Positions 12,908 to 25,151 of a stretch of DNA of 64,000 nt are shown here, in pieces (the stretch's first letter is position 1; each line of letters opens with the position of its first letter). The stretch is from Erpobdella octoculata (taxonomy: Eukaryota; Annelida; Clitellata; Hirudinida; Erpobdellidae), in the NCBI GenBank assembly GCA_963978895.1, contig OZ022240.1, positions 8,717,268 through 8,781,267 on the forward strand. The letters run 5' to 3'. A program made the position numbers and the translations under genes. Under the pieces are notes generated by a model. That model worked only from the letters and a program-made list of their open reading frames with translations, had not been told where the DNA came from and did not search any database.

Positions 12908-15900
12908 ATGGCAACAATTTCAAGTATTTTTGGTATTAAATCGTCCCATTCTTCTAAACACCATTCTCATGTTTTACAGTCAGCAAGCTCCTCCACATCG
13001 TCGATGACACCACTTACACTTCCTACAACTTCTTCTGATGACAAAAACTTTGCAATTCTTAAAGAATTGGCCTCCCTCAGTGGCAATAGAAATTGTTTTG
13101 ACTGTTTGCAGAGAGGTCCAACATATGTAAATATGACCATAGGTTCTTTCGTCTGTACGTCATGTAGTGGGAAATTGTAAGCATTTATTTTATAATATAG
13201 AATTTAAATGAATAAGATTTTATTTAAATACGAAATAGAAGTATTTTTTGGAATTACGTTTTCTGTTTAAAAAATATGGAATTTTATCTTTTTTATTTTA
13301 GAAGGGGACTAAATCCTCCTCACAGAGTAAAATCAATTTCTATGGCAGTATTTTCTGATGAGGAGATTGATTTTCTGAAAAACAGGGGAAATGATGTATG
13401 AATATATATATTTTTTATATTTTCGTTGGAAAGCATTTTTCTTTAGTAAAAATTTATTTGTGCAGTTTTGTCAAAAAGTTTGGTTGGGAAGATACCCTGG
13501 ACCACTTCTTCCATTAGAAAAAGAAAATGATTCGAAACTAGTTGATATTTTAACTGCTAGATATGAAAGAAAATGTTGGTATGTGGCTCCTTCTGAATCC
13601 ATGCATGATGAAACAAGAAAAAAAACAGAAACAGAATTAAATAAGAAAAATAAAGTAAATTTATTGTTTTGGTCACATTTTTAGAATTGCAAAAACAAAC
13701 AAACGCTTAATTACATTTAACACTTCCGAACTTATATTCAGATCACACCGAGTTCTAAAACTGTACAAAGCGACCAAATGACTCCAAGAAACTCAACATC
13801 TTCTACCACTCAGTCTTCTCGTCATAGTTCGAATGATCAGTCTTTCCACAGGCCTCCGTCTGCAAGTCAAATTATCACAAACAACTCATCTGGATCTAAA
13901 CAGGGAACTTCATCGCTTTCATCATCTCCTTTTGTAAGATCTCCAATTAAAACCTTTTCACCTGTCACCCCTCAGTCTATAACTTCAGCCGAGTCTCCAC
14001 AGTTCTCTTTCCAACCAGGTTCTTCTTTTCTCTTTATTAAATTTTGATATTAATAGAATGAAATCCTTATTATACAAACCTTCTCACAACCCGAATTTTC
14101 TCGTTTGTGGATAAATTGAAATAAATGATTTGTTTAACGAAAATATTTATAATTTGTTCAACAAAAATATTTATAATTGAATGATTTTTTGTGATTAATG
14201 CCTTTCAAATAATCCATTATACTTGATTGTTCTATTTCTGGTTGGTGGTTATTGAATAATAAAATTTTAACTGTTCTTAAATGTGAGTATAACTGTTCTA
14301 TTTCTGGTTGGTGGTTTTTGAATAATAAAATTTTAACTGTTCTTAAATGTGAGTATAACGAGTCCCTCACACAACGACAAGTTTTATAAGACAAAGCTTG
14401 AATTTTAATTGATTCATGGCCTTAAAAAATGTATTTTTATAGTTATAAAATCTCACTTTGTGGTTTCTTATAGTCATTGAACTCATTCTAAGACTACTTA
14501 TATAACTTTGGCCAATAATAATCATTATACCAAAATATAGTTGACTAAATGCATGTGTGCATTATTGTTGTTGTTGTTTATTTAAGTCCTTGTCACTTTT
14601 TCAGCGTTTAGGACCATGTGTGCATTATTTGCTACATCTGGTTTTTATATGTGCTGTGCTGTGCATACATGTTGTGTGTGTGTTGCATGAATGTTTTGCA
14701 TGTGGTTGATGTACATACATTTTGTGTATGTGTAGCATGAATGTGCTGCAATGTCCATGCATCTAGTGAATGTGGCATGAATGTTTTGTATGAACTGGGA
14801 TGTGAATGTATGCAGTGTATGTGTAGCATGAATGTTTTGTATGTGCTGGGATGTGAATGTATGCAGTGTATGTGCTAGGATGAATGTTTTGTATGTGCTA
14901 GATGTGAGTGTATGTGCTGAGATGTGAATGTATGCAGTGTATGTGTGGAATGAATGTTTTGTATGTGCTGGGATGTGAGTGTATGTGCTGAGATGTGAAT
15001 GTATGCAGTGTATGTGTGGAATGAATGTTTTGTATGTGCTGGGATGTGAATGTATGCAGTGTATGTGCTAGGATGAATGTTTTGTATGTGCTAGGATGAA
15101 TGTTTTGTATGTGCTAGGATGAATGTTTTGTATGTGCTAGGATGAATGTTTTGTATGTGCTAGATGTGAGTGTATGTGCTGAGATGTGAATGAATGCAGT
15201 GTATGTGCTAGGATGAATGTTTTGTATGTGTTGAGATGTGAATGTATGCAGTGTATATTGCTGCATGAAGGGTTTGTATGTGCTCGCATGTGATATTTTA
15301 ATAACCATTTCAGCTTTTATTTAAAACTACTTTATCAAATTATTGTGCTTATATATAAATTTCTTTAAATCTTCCACACAGTCTTTTAACATTATGTTGG
15401 CTTTATTGCATGCTAATTATTAATTTTAGCCAATAAATGAAGCAATTTATCATTATACTTTTTTAAAGTTACAACAGGATTTGCTGATTTTGCAAACTTT
15501 TCAAGTTCACCTACGACTTTCAGTCCTTCAAATGTGACACCTGCTATTTCAACCACGCCACAATTTTTTCCAGCTGCAGGTAAAATTAAAATTGTTGTGA
15601 GCAGGTTTTAATTCGTGTGCGATTTTTGTTGTTGTAGGTATTTTTTTCATTATGTTTTTAACCATTTCATTCGATTGCAGGTTTGACACACAATTTATCA
15701 AACTACCCGTCACAGTCGGCGTATTATAACGTCCCTCTGTGTCAAGTCCCTGGTCGTGCCGGTTCCAGCGCACAAGATAAATATGCACCATTGCATGACC
15801 TTACTAGAAACATGGATGCTTTGTCAATCAATTGGAGTGGTCACCATGTTCCAAATGGTGTCAATGCTCTTTATTTTCCATTATGAAATCTTTCTTGAAT

Positions 15901-16582
15901 TTCTCTTTTATTTGTTTTAATTAAACAATTGAATTGTTATCTGGTGAGTATTTCAGTAAAATTACTTTTGATTAAGGTTCTCAAAACCATGTCTGGAATA
16001 CTGGGGGCCAGTTTGGGTCTAATGTCCATAATCAGTGTCCCACCCAAAGTAAATTGATTTTCAAGTTTTATTGTTCAATTCATTCTGTCTGGAATCTACT
16101 TACTGATATAATTGTTTCAAGGTTCTAGCAATCCATTCATACAAGTTGACCAAACTGCCACTAGCCAAATTTCACAGAATGCTGCAGGTAATTCCATGTT
16201 CTACCAGGGATACGTGCAACCTATGGCCAATTCTTTTGGTCATCCAATCCCAGTAAGTGGATTGAATCCAATGTGTTATGATAACATGGTTTATCAGCCG
16301 GTCATCAGAGATATCGACAACTCCATGATGCATAGATTCAGTTACCAGAATCCATCACACATGGGTCTTTTGTATCATCCCCAGTATTTCTATCAGAGCT
16401 TACCTCAATACCATCCATCAAACCCATTTTTGGTAGGTGATGACTTATTTTCAAATATTTTCTATATTTTATAAAAATAACTGTTGGATTTGTTTTTTGT
16501 TTTATATAATAATTTGAACGAGCAAATTTTTCAGAATCAACAAACAGAGACGCAGAATCGAGGAACGAATCCATTTTTGTGA
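12908..16582 (+). CDS. AGFG-type ArfGAP with FG/NPF motifs
   Basis: Orthologue-level match to AGFG1/AGFG2 (HRB), cytosolic endocytic adaptors. Nine exons: 12908-13176, 13302-13395, 13466-13654, 13742-14018, 15469-15579, 15681-15857, 15977-16048, 16122-16432, 16535-16582; 515 aa, all phases agree. The ArfGAP zinc finger is C63-x2-C66-x16-C83-x2-C86 in CFDCLQRGPTYVNMTIGSF, then LRGLNPPHRVKSISM, both AGFG hallmarks. KVWLG and RYERKCWYV close the domain. A Ser/Thr-rich unstructured region follows. It includes GFADFANFSSSP and AQDKYAPL, like AGFG ANFANF and DKYAAL. Three NPF motifs (399-401, 497-499, 512-514) end the protein; in relatives they bind EH domains such as EPS15. The exon 6 donor (AATG|GTGTCA at 15858) is weak. 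Reading through gives a stop at 15886, so a shorter isoform is possible. A consensus GTAAGT at about 16251, inside exon 8, may be an alternative donor. ATTAAA at 16851-16856 may be the polyA signal. Confidence 0.95.
14225..14356. repeat. 66-bp tandem duplication in AGFG intron 4
   Basis: Two adjacent copies beginning 'tgttctatttctggttggtg' at 14228 and 14294, nearly identical, so a recent duplication. Confidence 0.9.
14640..15297. repeat. Variable-unit minisatellite in AGFG intron 4
   Basis: About 650 bp built from interchangeable modules such as 'gaatgttttgtatgtgct', 'gggatgtgaatgtatgca' and 'gtgtatgtgctaggat', repeated many times with higher-order order changes. Intron 4 (14019-15468) is the longest intron of this gene and this array is nearly half of it. 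Confidence 0.9.
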
Positions 16583-17392
16583 AAGAAAGACTTTCTTGTT
16601 GTTTGTCTCAGAACTTCCATAAGTTATTTTTTTTGTGTCGTCAGTATTAAGAGAGCTCTTGTCATGGAACGTGTTTGTTGGTGTTACAGAAGTGACGTCA
16701 CTAGTGTGTTACGTATTTATATTATCTCTTTTCCTTATCATAGCAAAACATCTTTCAGATTTAGTCATTTTAACCATTTCTTTCTAGTCAAATGTTGTTT
16801 TCTTGGTAATATTTTTCAACAGTCAATTTACATACAAGAATTATCGACTCATTAAATTTGTATTTACAAAAAAAAGAATTCAGTTTTTCATTGTTATTTT
16901 ATCAGCAGATCGAAACCAAAACACCTTTGATTAGCTAAGCTATGATGAGTGTCACATACAGGAAGTGGTTTATAAAAGAATATTTTGCGCAGAAATACGC
17001 CCCACAAACACCGACACACCATTGTCAAAGAGGCGGTAAAATACAAACAAACATCCGCTCTCCGTGCGAGATAACAGCCGACTGTCGGTACACACTATGA
17101 TATCACAGTAAACGGGACGTAGACGCAGAAAATAAGAGCTATGTTCCTAAGCGTTGGTAATACATATTTGGAAGGAGAGCCGCTTTGTAGACTGGATCTT
17201 TGATGGTAAGGACTGCCGATGCCTCTCTTCAGGTTGCTGCTAGGTTCGACGAAAACCCAGTTTCGCGCCGATTGGTGTACTTCTTCTGGAATGAAAAAAT
17301 ATAAATGTGCTTGAATATTAAGTAGAAGTACTTTTAATAATTGAAAAATTTTAAATTCTTAGAGATCAAGAAGCTATTTTTTTCGGTGGTAA
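16583..17392. other. AGFG 3' flank and unassigned DNA
   Basis: 16583-16860 is the probable AGFG 3' UTR. 16900-17290 is less A+T-rich, with several CpGs and a possible splice donor 'ttgatg|gtaagg' near 17204. It could be an untranslated exon or promoter, but no protein is supported. Confidence 0.35.
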
Positions 17393-18011
17393 CATATATA
17401 TAGAATAGGTATATAGGCCCTACACCTATTATCGGCGTCCAACCCTAGGGGGAAATATTTAGAGTCTTTTTTTGGCCGTTCTGAAACAGTGACGTAAATA
17501 ATATCGTCTGCTGCCAAGCAAGTGCCGGAACGATTTTTTCTCAAGTTTTTGCGTAACCAGATGACATTATTAGCCATTTTCATCTATTTGACAACATTTT
17601 AAAAGAATATGCTATTCACCTGTCCTGAATTATAGAACTTTTGTTAGTTACACTACATTACAATTTACAAGAAAACAAAGTTAGTTAATTTCTGTTATAA
17701 TCTTACATAGTTTATTTTCTTAATTTGAAATGTTTTTAGTACAACTGCGTTAAGAAAAGTAAACTTGTGTTTAGACAAGTTATATAAATTTTTATTTCTT
17801 TTATTTTTATTTAATTGTTTAATTATAATTGCCTAAGTATTATTAGAAAAATTTAAATAATTTAAATAAAAACATATTTTCAAAATCGTTATAATTGGGT
17901 TCTAACGCTAGCTGTTCTTTGTTTTTTGGCCGTTCCAAAGTCTCCTATGCTATGCCATCTTGCTTTGTGCAAATTGACTGGGAAGGCCTATATACCTATT
18001 CTATATATATG
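17393..18011. repeat. Segment bounded by 27-bp perfect inverted repeats
   Basis: The left arm 17393-17419 starts CATATATATAGAATAGG and ends ATATAGGCC; it is the exact complement of 17985-18011. Similarity stops abruptly on both sides and no target duplication was found. The motif TTTTTTGGCCGTTC also recurs as a direct repeat inside both ends (about 17466 and 17924). It may be a small transposon remnant. Confidence 0.7.
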
Positions 18012-18320
18012 GGTGGTAATAATAAACATTGTTATTGGAACAATCAAATAAATAAAAATCTTTTTTCGGAATTCGATGAGTATGGCTAATCAACTATGGT
18101 GTCGTAAAAAAAACTATAACGGTTGTTGGTTGTTTATAATTGCCTATTAAATATTTTTGTGGCACTCTGTTAATATTATTAAATTTTCTCATTTCAATAA
18201 TTAGTGAAATTCAAAAAATGAAATAGTAGAACTGAAAGTTGTCAAAAGACACAGGAATGTGTGTTTGTACGCATGCACGTATGTACATATGTAAGTGTGT
18301 GTATGTGTTTACGTATTTAC

Positions 18321-18545
18321 GTATGTATGTATGTATGTATGTATGTATGTATGTATGTATGTATGTATGTATGTATGTATGTATGTATGTATGTATGTAT
18401 GTATGTATGTATGTATGTATGTATGTATGTATGTATGTATGTATGTATGTATGTATGTATGTATGTATGTATGTATGTATGTATGTATGTATGTATGTAT
18501 GTATGTACGTATGTACGTACGTACGTATGTATGTATGTATGTATG
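18321..18545. repeat. (GTAT)n microsatellite
   Basis: About 225 bp of GTAT repeats with a few C interruptions near 18507-18526. The Met-Tyr-Val-Cys frames over it are artefacts. Confidence 0.98.
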
Positions 18546-20527
18546 CATGTGTTTGTGTGTTAGAATGTCACATAACATTGCTCTAATCGATGGAAAGATT
18601 AATTAATCCAAAATAACATAAACTCAGAAAAAATTGTCATTACAAAATTTACATTATTCGATAATTGTTGTTTAAAAAAAAATAACACTGGTCAAAAATC
18701 TTTTATAACTGCATACTGCATATTTGCAAAAATGAAAATAAATTAAAAGAATTAAATTAATGAATCGACGTAAAATATAATCACGTTGGTGCGTATTCAG
18801 AGTTATCTACGGTTCAATCCACGTGTCGGCCTGTGTCAGAACCGGAATTTTGTGCCCCACATCGGGTGAGATCAATCCAAAACATTTTTTATTAAAAACT
18901 TGCAGGGTTAACCGGTTTCGCCTGGTTGTTTGTTATATAATTGTTTGTTTTTTCAAGGAAGACTCTGAGAGCTTTGAGCAATTAAACATAAAATTTGCGC
19001 TGTTGCTGATTAACACAATATAACCAAAATACCATATACAAAAATGGCTATTCAATTACCAGATCAGTTCACTCTTCGTCACGTAGAATAAACGTATTTT
19101 TGTTCCTGGCAACAAAACTTTATATTTATTATTTTAATGGACCTGTTGTTTTTAATTATTTATTTTCTTGACCCTGAACAGCTGACATACAGTCATAAAA
19201 CGAGCAATAACATTTATATACTCAACCCGTACTTAAAGGATTTTGACACAGATTTTAAGTGGAACTCATCTGAAAACAAATAAAACTTTTCAATTTTATT
19301 TCTGCGTCCAGTAAAACCAAGACAGTCATCACATCATGTTTCCTGGGCAAAAATCTGTTCTCTGATTTGCTGCTTAAGCCCATAATTCTGTAAAAGTTTT
19401 GTTTTAATTAGCAAACATGTTCAATGTTTATTTGAAATGAAATTAACATTTCATTTCTTCCTCATTTGATAAAATTGTTCAAAAAAAGATATAAACAAGT
19501 TATTTTTTATTTTTAACTAACAACAAGTTTTCCTTGTCTGATTTTGGCTTATAAAAAGTTTTTATGAAATAAAAACAAATTTAATGTATTCAAGGAGCCT
19601 CACCACCTGCTATCTTTAAGTCTTTAACTTTTCTATTTTTATGTCTATTTAAATACAGAAAGTAATAATTTATTACAAAGATAGATTTATACTTTCCTGA
19701 AAAAACTTTTTCATTGAACGATTGCAGTTTTATTTATGTATGGTTTTTTTGCAGGCACTTAAAGGCTAGTTATTTGGAGCAATTTATTTCGCCTACGCGT
19801 AACTGCCGTATTTGCATTTTTGGCAGCGGTAAATCTAGAATTTTTCATTAGGGCTGGAGGAAGGATGATCTAATCAAAAGTTGACCAAGACATTTGTTCA
19901 AAGTTAGAAAACAGAATACATATTAAACTTAAAAACACTTTCGAAAAGACAAACCGTCAATTAATTGCGTTTTCAAATTGAAGTTAGACAATAAATGTAC
20001 GACACGCTATGCACGAAAAGGGTGATTAAATATGAAGTTTAAGACGAAATTAGTGTGACACAAATATTTTTTATGATAATTTTTATGCATGTTATGCATG
20101 CATAAATGCATATCATGCGTCTGGTAAGGTCTGGATCAGACGCTGATTGTCGGGTAAATCACGGGTTTATAGTTGAGGTACGTTTTTTTTACTATTACAC
20201 GTACATAAGGGTTTTGATAAGCTTTCTGTTGTCTCTTTAGGCGAGTCATGTTATCATTAATCGGTCTACATGGGAATTTCGGCTTCTACCTCAAGGACAA
20301 TTTTTTTGGTGGGAGGCAGGGAGATTTTTCCCTTCCTGATTTTGCAGAATTTGAATTTTTTACACACTACGCGCTTTCAAGTCGATTTATTCAATTTCAA
20401 TCGACTTCCCGTTATTTAAATTTTCCCAAATTTTGCACACAAGATCAGTTTTCATGACATGATCTAGGATAAAAATGTTGAAGTTTGTGTCAAATCACAA
20501 TCAGCGAACCCGTGGAACAGCACCATA
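18546..20527. other. A+T-rich non-coding DNA
   Basis: No exon or RNA gene recognised. Near 18810, GGTTCAATCC resembles a pol III B box with GTTGGTGCGTATTC upstream, possibly a decayed SINE. 20090-20120 has overlapping TGCAT palindromes. Confidence 0.5.
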
Positions 20528-21166
20528 CTAGTGGCACAATGCAATGCTGATTCTGATTCCCTCACAACTGTCTACAGCAACGTTTTTTTTTACCAAATTT
20601 AATATTTATTCACTTACTCGTTGCCCGAGGTTTTCAAAAAAATTTCTATCGTTTCTTTCTCCCTCTCTCTCGCCTGTTTCCATCCCCTCTGGCTCTCCCG
20701 TTTCCGGTCGCTTTCCCACTCCCGCTGGCTCTCCCGTTCTCGTTACTGCTCCCATTTGCTCTCCGTTTCCGTTCCCGGTCGTTCTCCCGCTCCCACTCGC
20801 TTTCCCAATCCCACACGCTCTTCTGCTCCCACTCGTTCTACCGCTTGGTTTCCCGCTTCCTTTTTCTCCTTTCCCTCCCAACCTTTTTTCCCATACAACG
20901 TAAAATAGATTTAATAAAAACTGTTTGAAACTTTGTTTAAATTTGAATTTGGTTACGCAATAACCTCTTATGTTCGTATATAGAGATTTTTGGCCTAGGA
21001 GGTATTTTGTTAATAAGAAATAAAAAATGAACTATTTTTTGAAAAAAATAGACAAAAACCTCCTTAATGAATAACTTGTTGTGTCAAAATTTTGTAGCAT
21101 TTGGTCAAACCGTTCTCGAGTTTAGCGCTTAGCAACACATTTAGCGACTTATTTTTATTTATATAG
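20528..21166 (-). mobile_element. Possible Helitron-like copy with CTCCCG-rich array
   Basis: It starts at CTAG (20528-20531, minus-strand 3' end) and contains, at 20655-20885, an array of degenerate 'cgctttcccactcc'-type units. The same kind of array lies in the copies at 21172, 45005 and 59538. The far end reads 'accgttctcgagtttagcg'. The 3' hairpin is weak, so boundaries are uncertain. Confidence 0.4.
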
Positions 21167-21171
21167 ATATA

Positions 21172-22026
<855 letters not shown>

Positions 22027-22330
22027 ATATGATTAGATCATTCATTCTTCATTTTTCCTATCTATATACAGAAAAAGTAATGAGTGTGTAAATATTCTCT
22101 TATCACATCCAAACCGCAGGAGCAACCTAAACAACTATTGGCATGGATGTAGTCTTTACTGAAGAAATATTTTAAGGAAATAAAAAAAACTGTTATTTAT
22201 TTGCAGAATGAGAAATAAAAAAAGATAAACAAAAAACCTAGGTCAACGCCGGGTAAACGTGCTAGTAAGCTAAATAAATGGCGAAAAAAACTGCCCCTCT
22301 CCTGGAAAAGGCTGAATTTACGCCCCCGCT
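22027..22330 (+). repeat. Dispersed repeat, copy 2 (Helitron-like CTAG end near 22254)
   Basis: Second copy of the repeat at 8640-8930, sharing 'tatgattaga.catt', 'tcttatcacatcc', 'gcaggagcaac' and the post-CTAG block 'aaataaatggcgaaaaaa'. Confidence 0.6.
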
Positions 22331-25151
22331 CTACCAATCTTTTAAATCTGAGGGAGTTTTCTAGAAATAATTCTCTAACACTCTGTAAGCAGGCGCGTAG
22401 CCAGGAATTTCTGACGGGGGACTTTTCGTAGAAAAAGATCATTGAGCTGGCCGCATTAAGAGACATTTTAGAACTAAAACGTTTTTGGTTAAGCTTTTGC
22501 AATTTGCGAATGTTCAATTTAAGAAATAACTTTCAAGCAACTTAATTTGAAAAACTTTTTAAAGAATCAAATCACAAAGCAAGGAATCATTGTCGTTTGC
22601 AATTGCAGGCTAAAAATTTAAATTCATCCAAAAAACTTACTTCATAGATATACTAACATTATTTATCCACAGCTTGTTAATGTACACTAAATAACTATTC
22701 AAAAAGGTTTGTTTCCCTACCCTTAAAAAGCTAAAACTAGATGTCTGTGAAGGTGCTTAACATATGCAAATAGCTTTAGGAATATGTCCTGATCTAGATA
22801 CCCTCTTGATCACAGAATAATTTATACTTAGAAATATTAATTATAATATAATGATAAAACAAGGAGAAAACGGGAAAGAGAAAGATTCAAATGTTCATTG
22901 CAGATAATCCATCTTCATACCATTTTATGACAACATGATTCAAAGACTCGACGTGTGCTTTGGCAGAAGAAACGGTGACATCCCAAGTCGGTGTCATCTG
23001 TTTTGTTAACAGATGCCGAAGATAATTGCTGCAAGCGATCAGCTAAGGATAATTGGAAAGGTTTTTCAAGACTTGGCGTCGACACGTACTTTATAATCAG
23101 AAGATGCCGGCTGAAATGGCAGGCAGATGAATGTTTGGAAAAACTAAAAAAAAATTAGCTTATTTACGTTCTGCTATTTTAAATGGCAAAACTGAAAACA
23201 TTTTTGCTGCTTAAAAAATAAAACTTAATAATATGAATTAGAATTATTTTCATAACTAGAATATCCCCAGAGATAGCTCGACTAGTCCCTCTTCCAAACC
23301 GGCGCTAAGTAGATTCACCAATAATATAAATAGCGCGTGTTATCTTAAAAAACTTTCAAATAGCAAAACATTTTGTGAAGAATAAGAAATAATCAACACT
23401 AATTGCTCCTTCTTCGTCCTTCAGCATTACTTCCTTCGTACTTTTGAAAAGATTAAATTAGGTTTAATTTTAATGTCTTCGAACTTAATTTGAGTTTAAA
23501 TAATATCTGAGGCAATTTGAAGAATTAAAATCAAGTTTCAATTATATAAAATAGTTAGTTTTAATATTTTAATGTGCACAAACATAATATTTGCATATAA
23601 AACACGTATTTAATCCATGTAGCTATACAAAAAAGTTCTGAATCGTTTAACCAAAAACTCGACAGATGTCGGTGAAATAAAAAAAGTAAAGTAATAAATT
23701 ATGTTGATTGTAGAAGAGCATTCAAATCATTATTTTGACTTGAAAATAGCCAATTCGCTCAACGAAATTCAATTAGAGATTATTCCAACAACACATGTAC
23801 AACGCGTAGCGTGGGAAGGTTTAAATTTCTGCTATATTATATTTATGGAAAAAGATGCTTCATTTTTTAAATTATTCAATTACAAATGACAATTTAAATG
23901 CTGCATGGCTAGTAGAAATAATCATATTAATAAAATTATTTGCTTCATCAAATATTCAAACGACGTTCATTTTCAATACGTCCTTGGTACGCACACCTTC
24001 AAGCGAAGTGTCTGTGAGCGTTAACGTCGGTGCACTGTCAATTGAAAGAACATCGGCTCATTTAAGTGATGTTGACGTCAAGTCACGTCGTGTTGCGTCG
24101 TGTTGTGTTGTGGTTGCGTCTTGTTATTAGAATAAAAATTTTCAAAATAAGTTTGACGTTGTGAAACAAAATTGAGAATTGCATTAAAATAAGATTTATT
24201 TAAGACCAGGATATAATATAGTTATGTATTTATTATTTCTTTGCTGAAATTTTGATTGTACTCAATAGCAATTTAAAATGAATAAAAATAAAAATATTGC
24301 ATAAAAATTTGTTGTAATTATAAATGTAAATTAAACTAAAAACAGGATTTATAACATAAAAAGGCTTGAACTAAGCAAAAGTGTCTTTTAAATTTATGTT
24401 TACTTTTATTACAACATTAACTAAATTTAAACTTGAAAGAAATTTAAATATATGAAAAACTAAGATTTATACCAAATTAGGATTAGCACTAAATTAAGCC
24501 AAAGAGTAATGAATTACTTAAAATGAATGATGCAATTTATCACTCCGCATCAAAGACATCGGATTATTGCCACATGTGTTGTAGCATACAATTTTTAGTC
24601 GCCCCCGTAAGCAGTACCCTTGTTTCTCTCGAACCTTCCCCAACTGACTACGGGGCGATAATCCCCCCACCCCGACAGCAGAACATCGCTGAGTCATAGT
24701 TATAGTAGCACAACACCGTAACATGGTTTTTGATTTAATAATCTGAGGTCTATAAAATCAAAAATGCATAAGAGCTTTTTGTTTGTTGTGCCTGCTGCTG
24801 CTATGCTGCTGTTTTGCTATTCGCGATTTGACACGAAAAAAAGCAGCAAACGAGATAGCAATGCGGCCAGGATGATTGAAGTTTGCATCATCTTTTATAT
24901 GGCAAGTGGAATTTTTCTTATTACTCAGGTGCTTTTATGACTTCAGCTCTAAGAAGACCGTCGTTGGCAACAAGCGATTTGCTCATATTTTGATGAAAGC
25001 TTTTAATAAACGTGCGATGAATATTAATGAATATTAGAAAGCGAGGATTTTTTATCCAGTAAAGTTTATTTGCATTTTAAAAACCCGATAAATTAATTTT
25101 TAACAATATTCGCCAATGAAGATAACATTACGTGGATAACATTTCAACGAA
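22331..25151. other. Gene-poor A+T-rich DNA 3' of the Ig gene
   Basis: No gene supported. A C+G-rich island at about 24595-24690, including CGCCCCCGTAAGC and CTACGGGGCGATAATCCCCC, stands out but matches no RNA or protein I know. AATAAA on the minus strand at 25070-25065 lies about 80 bp past the Ig gene stop and is its likely polyA signal. Confidence 0.5.
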
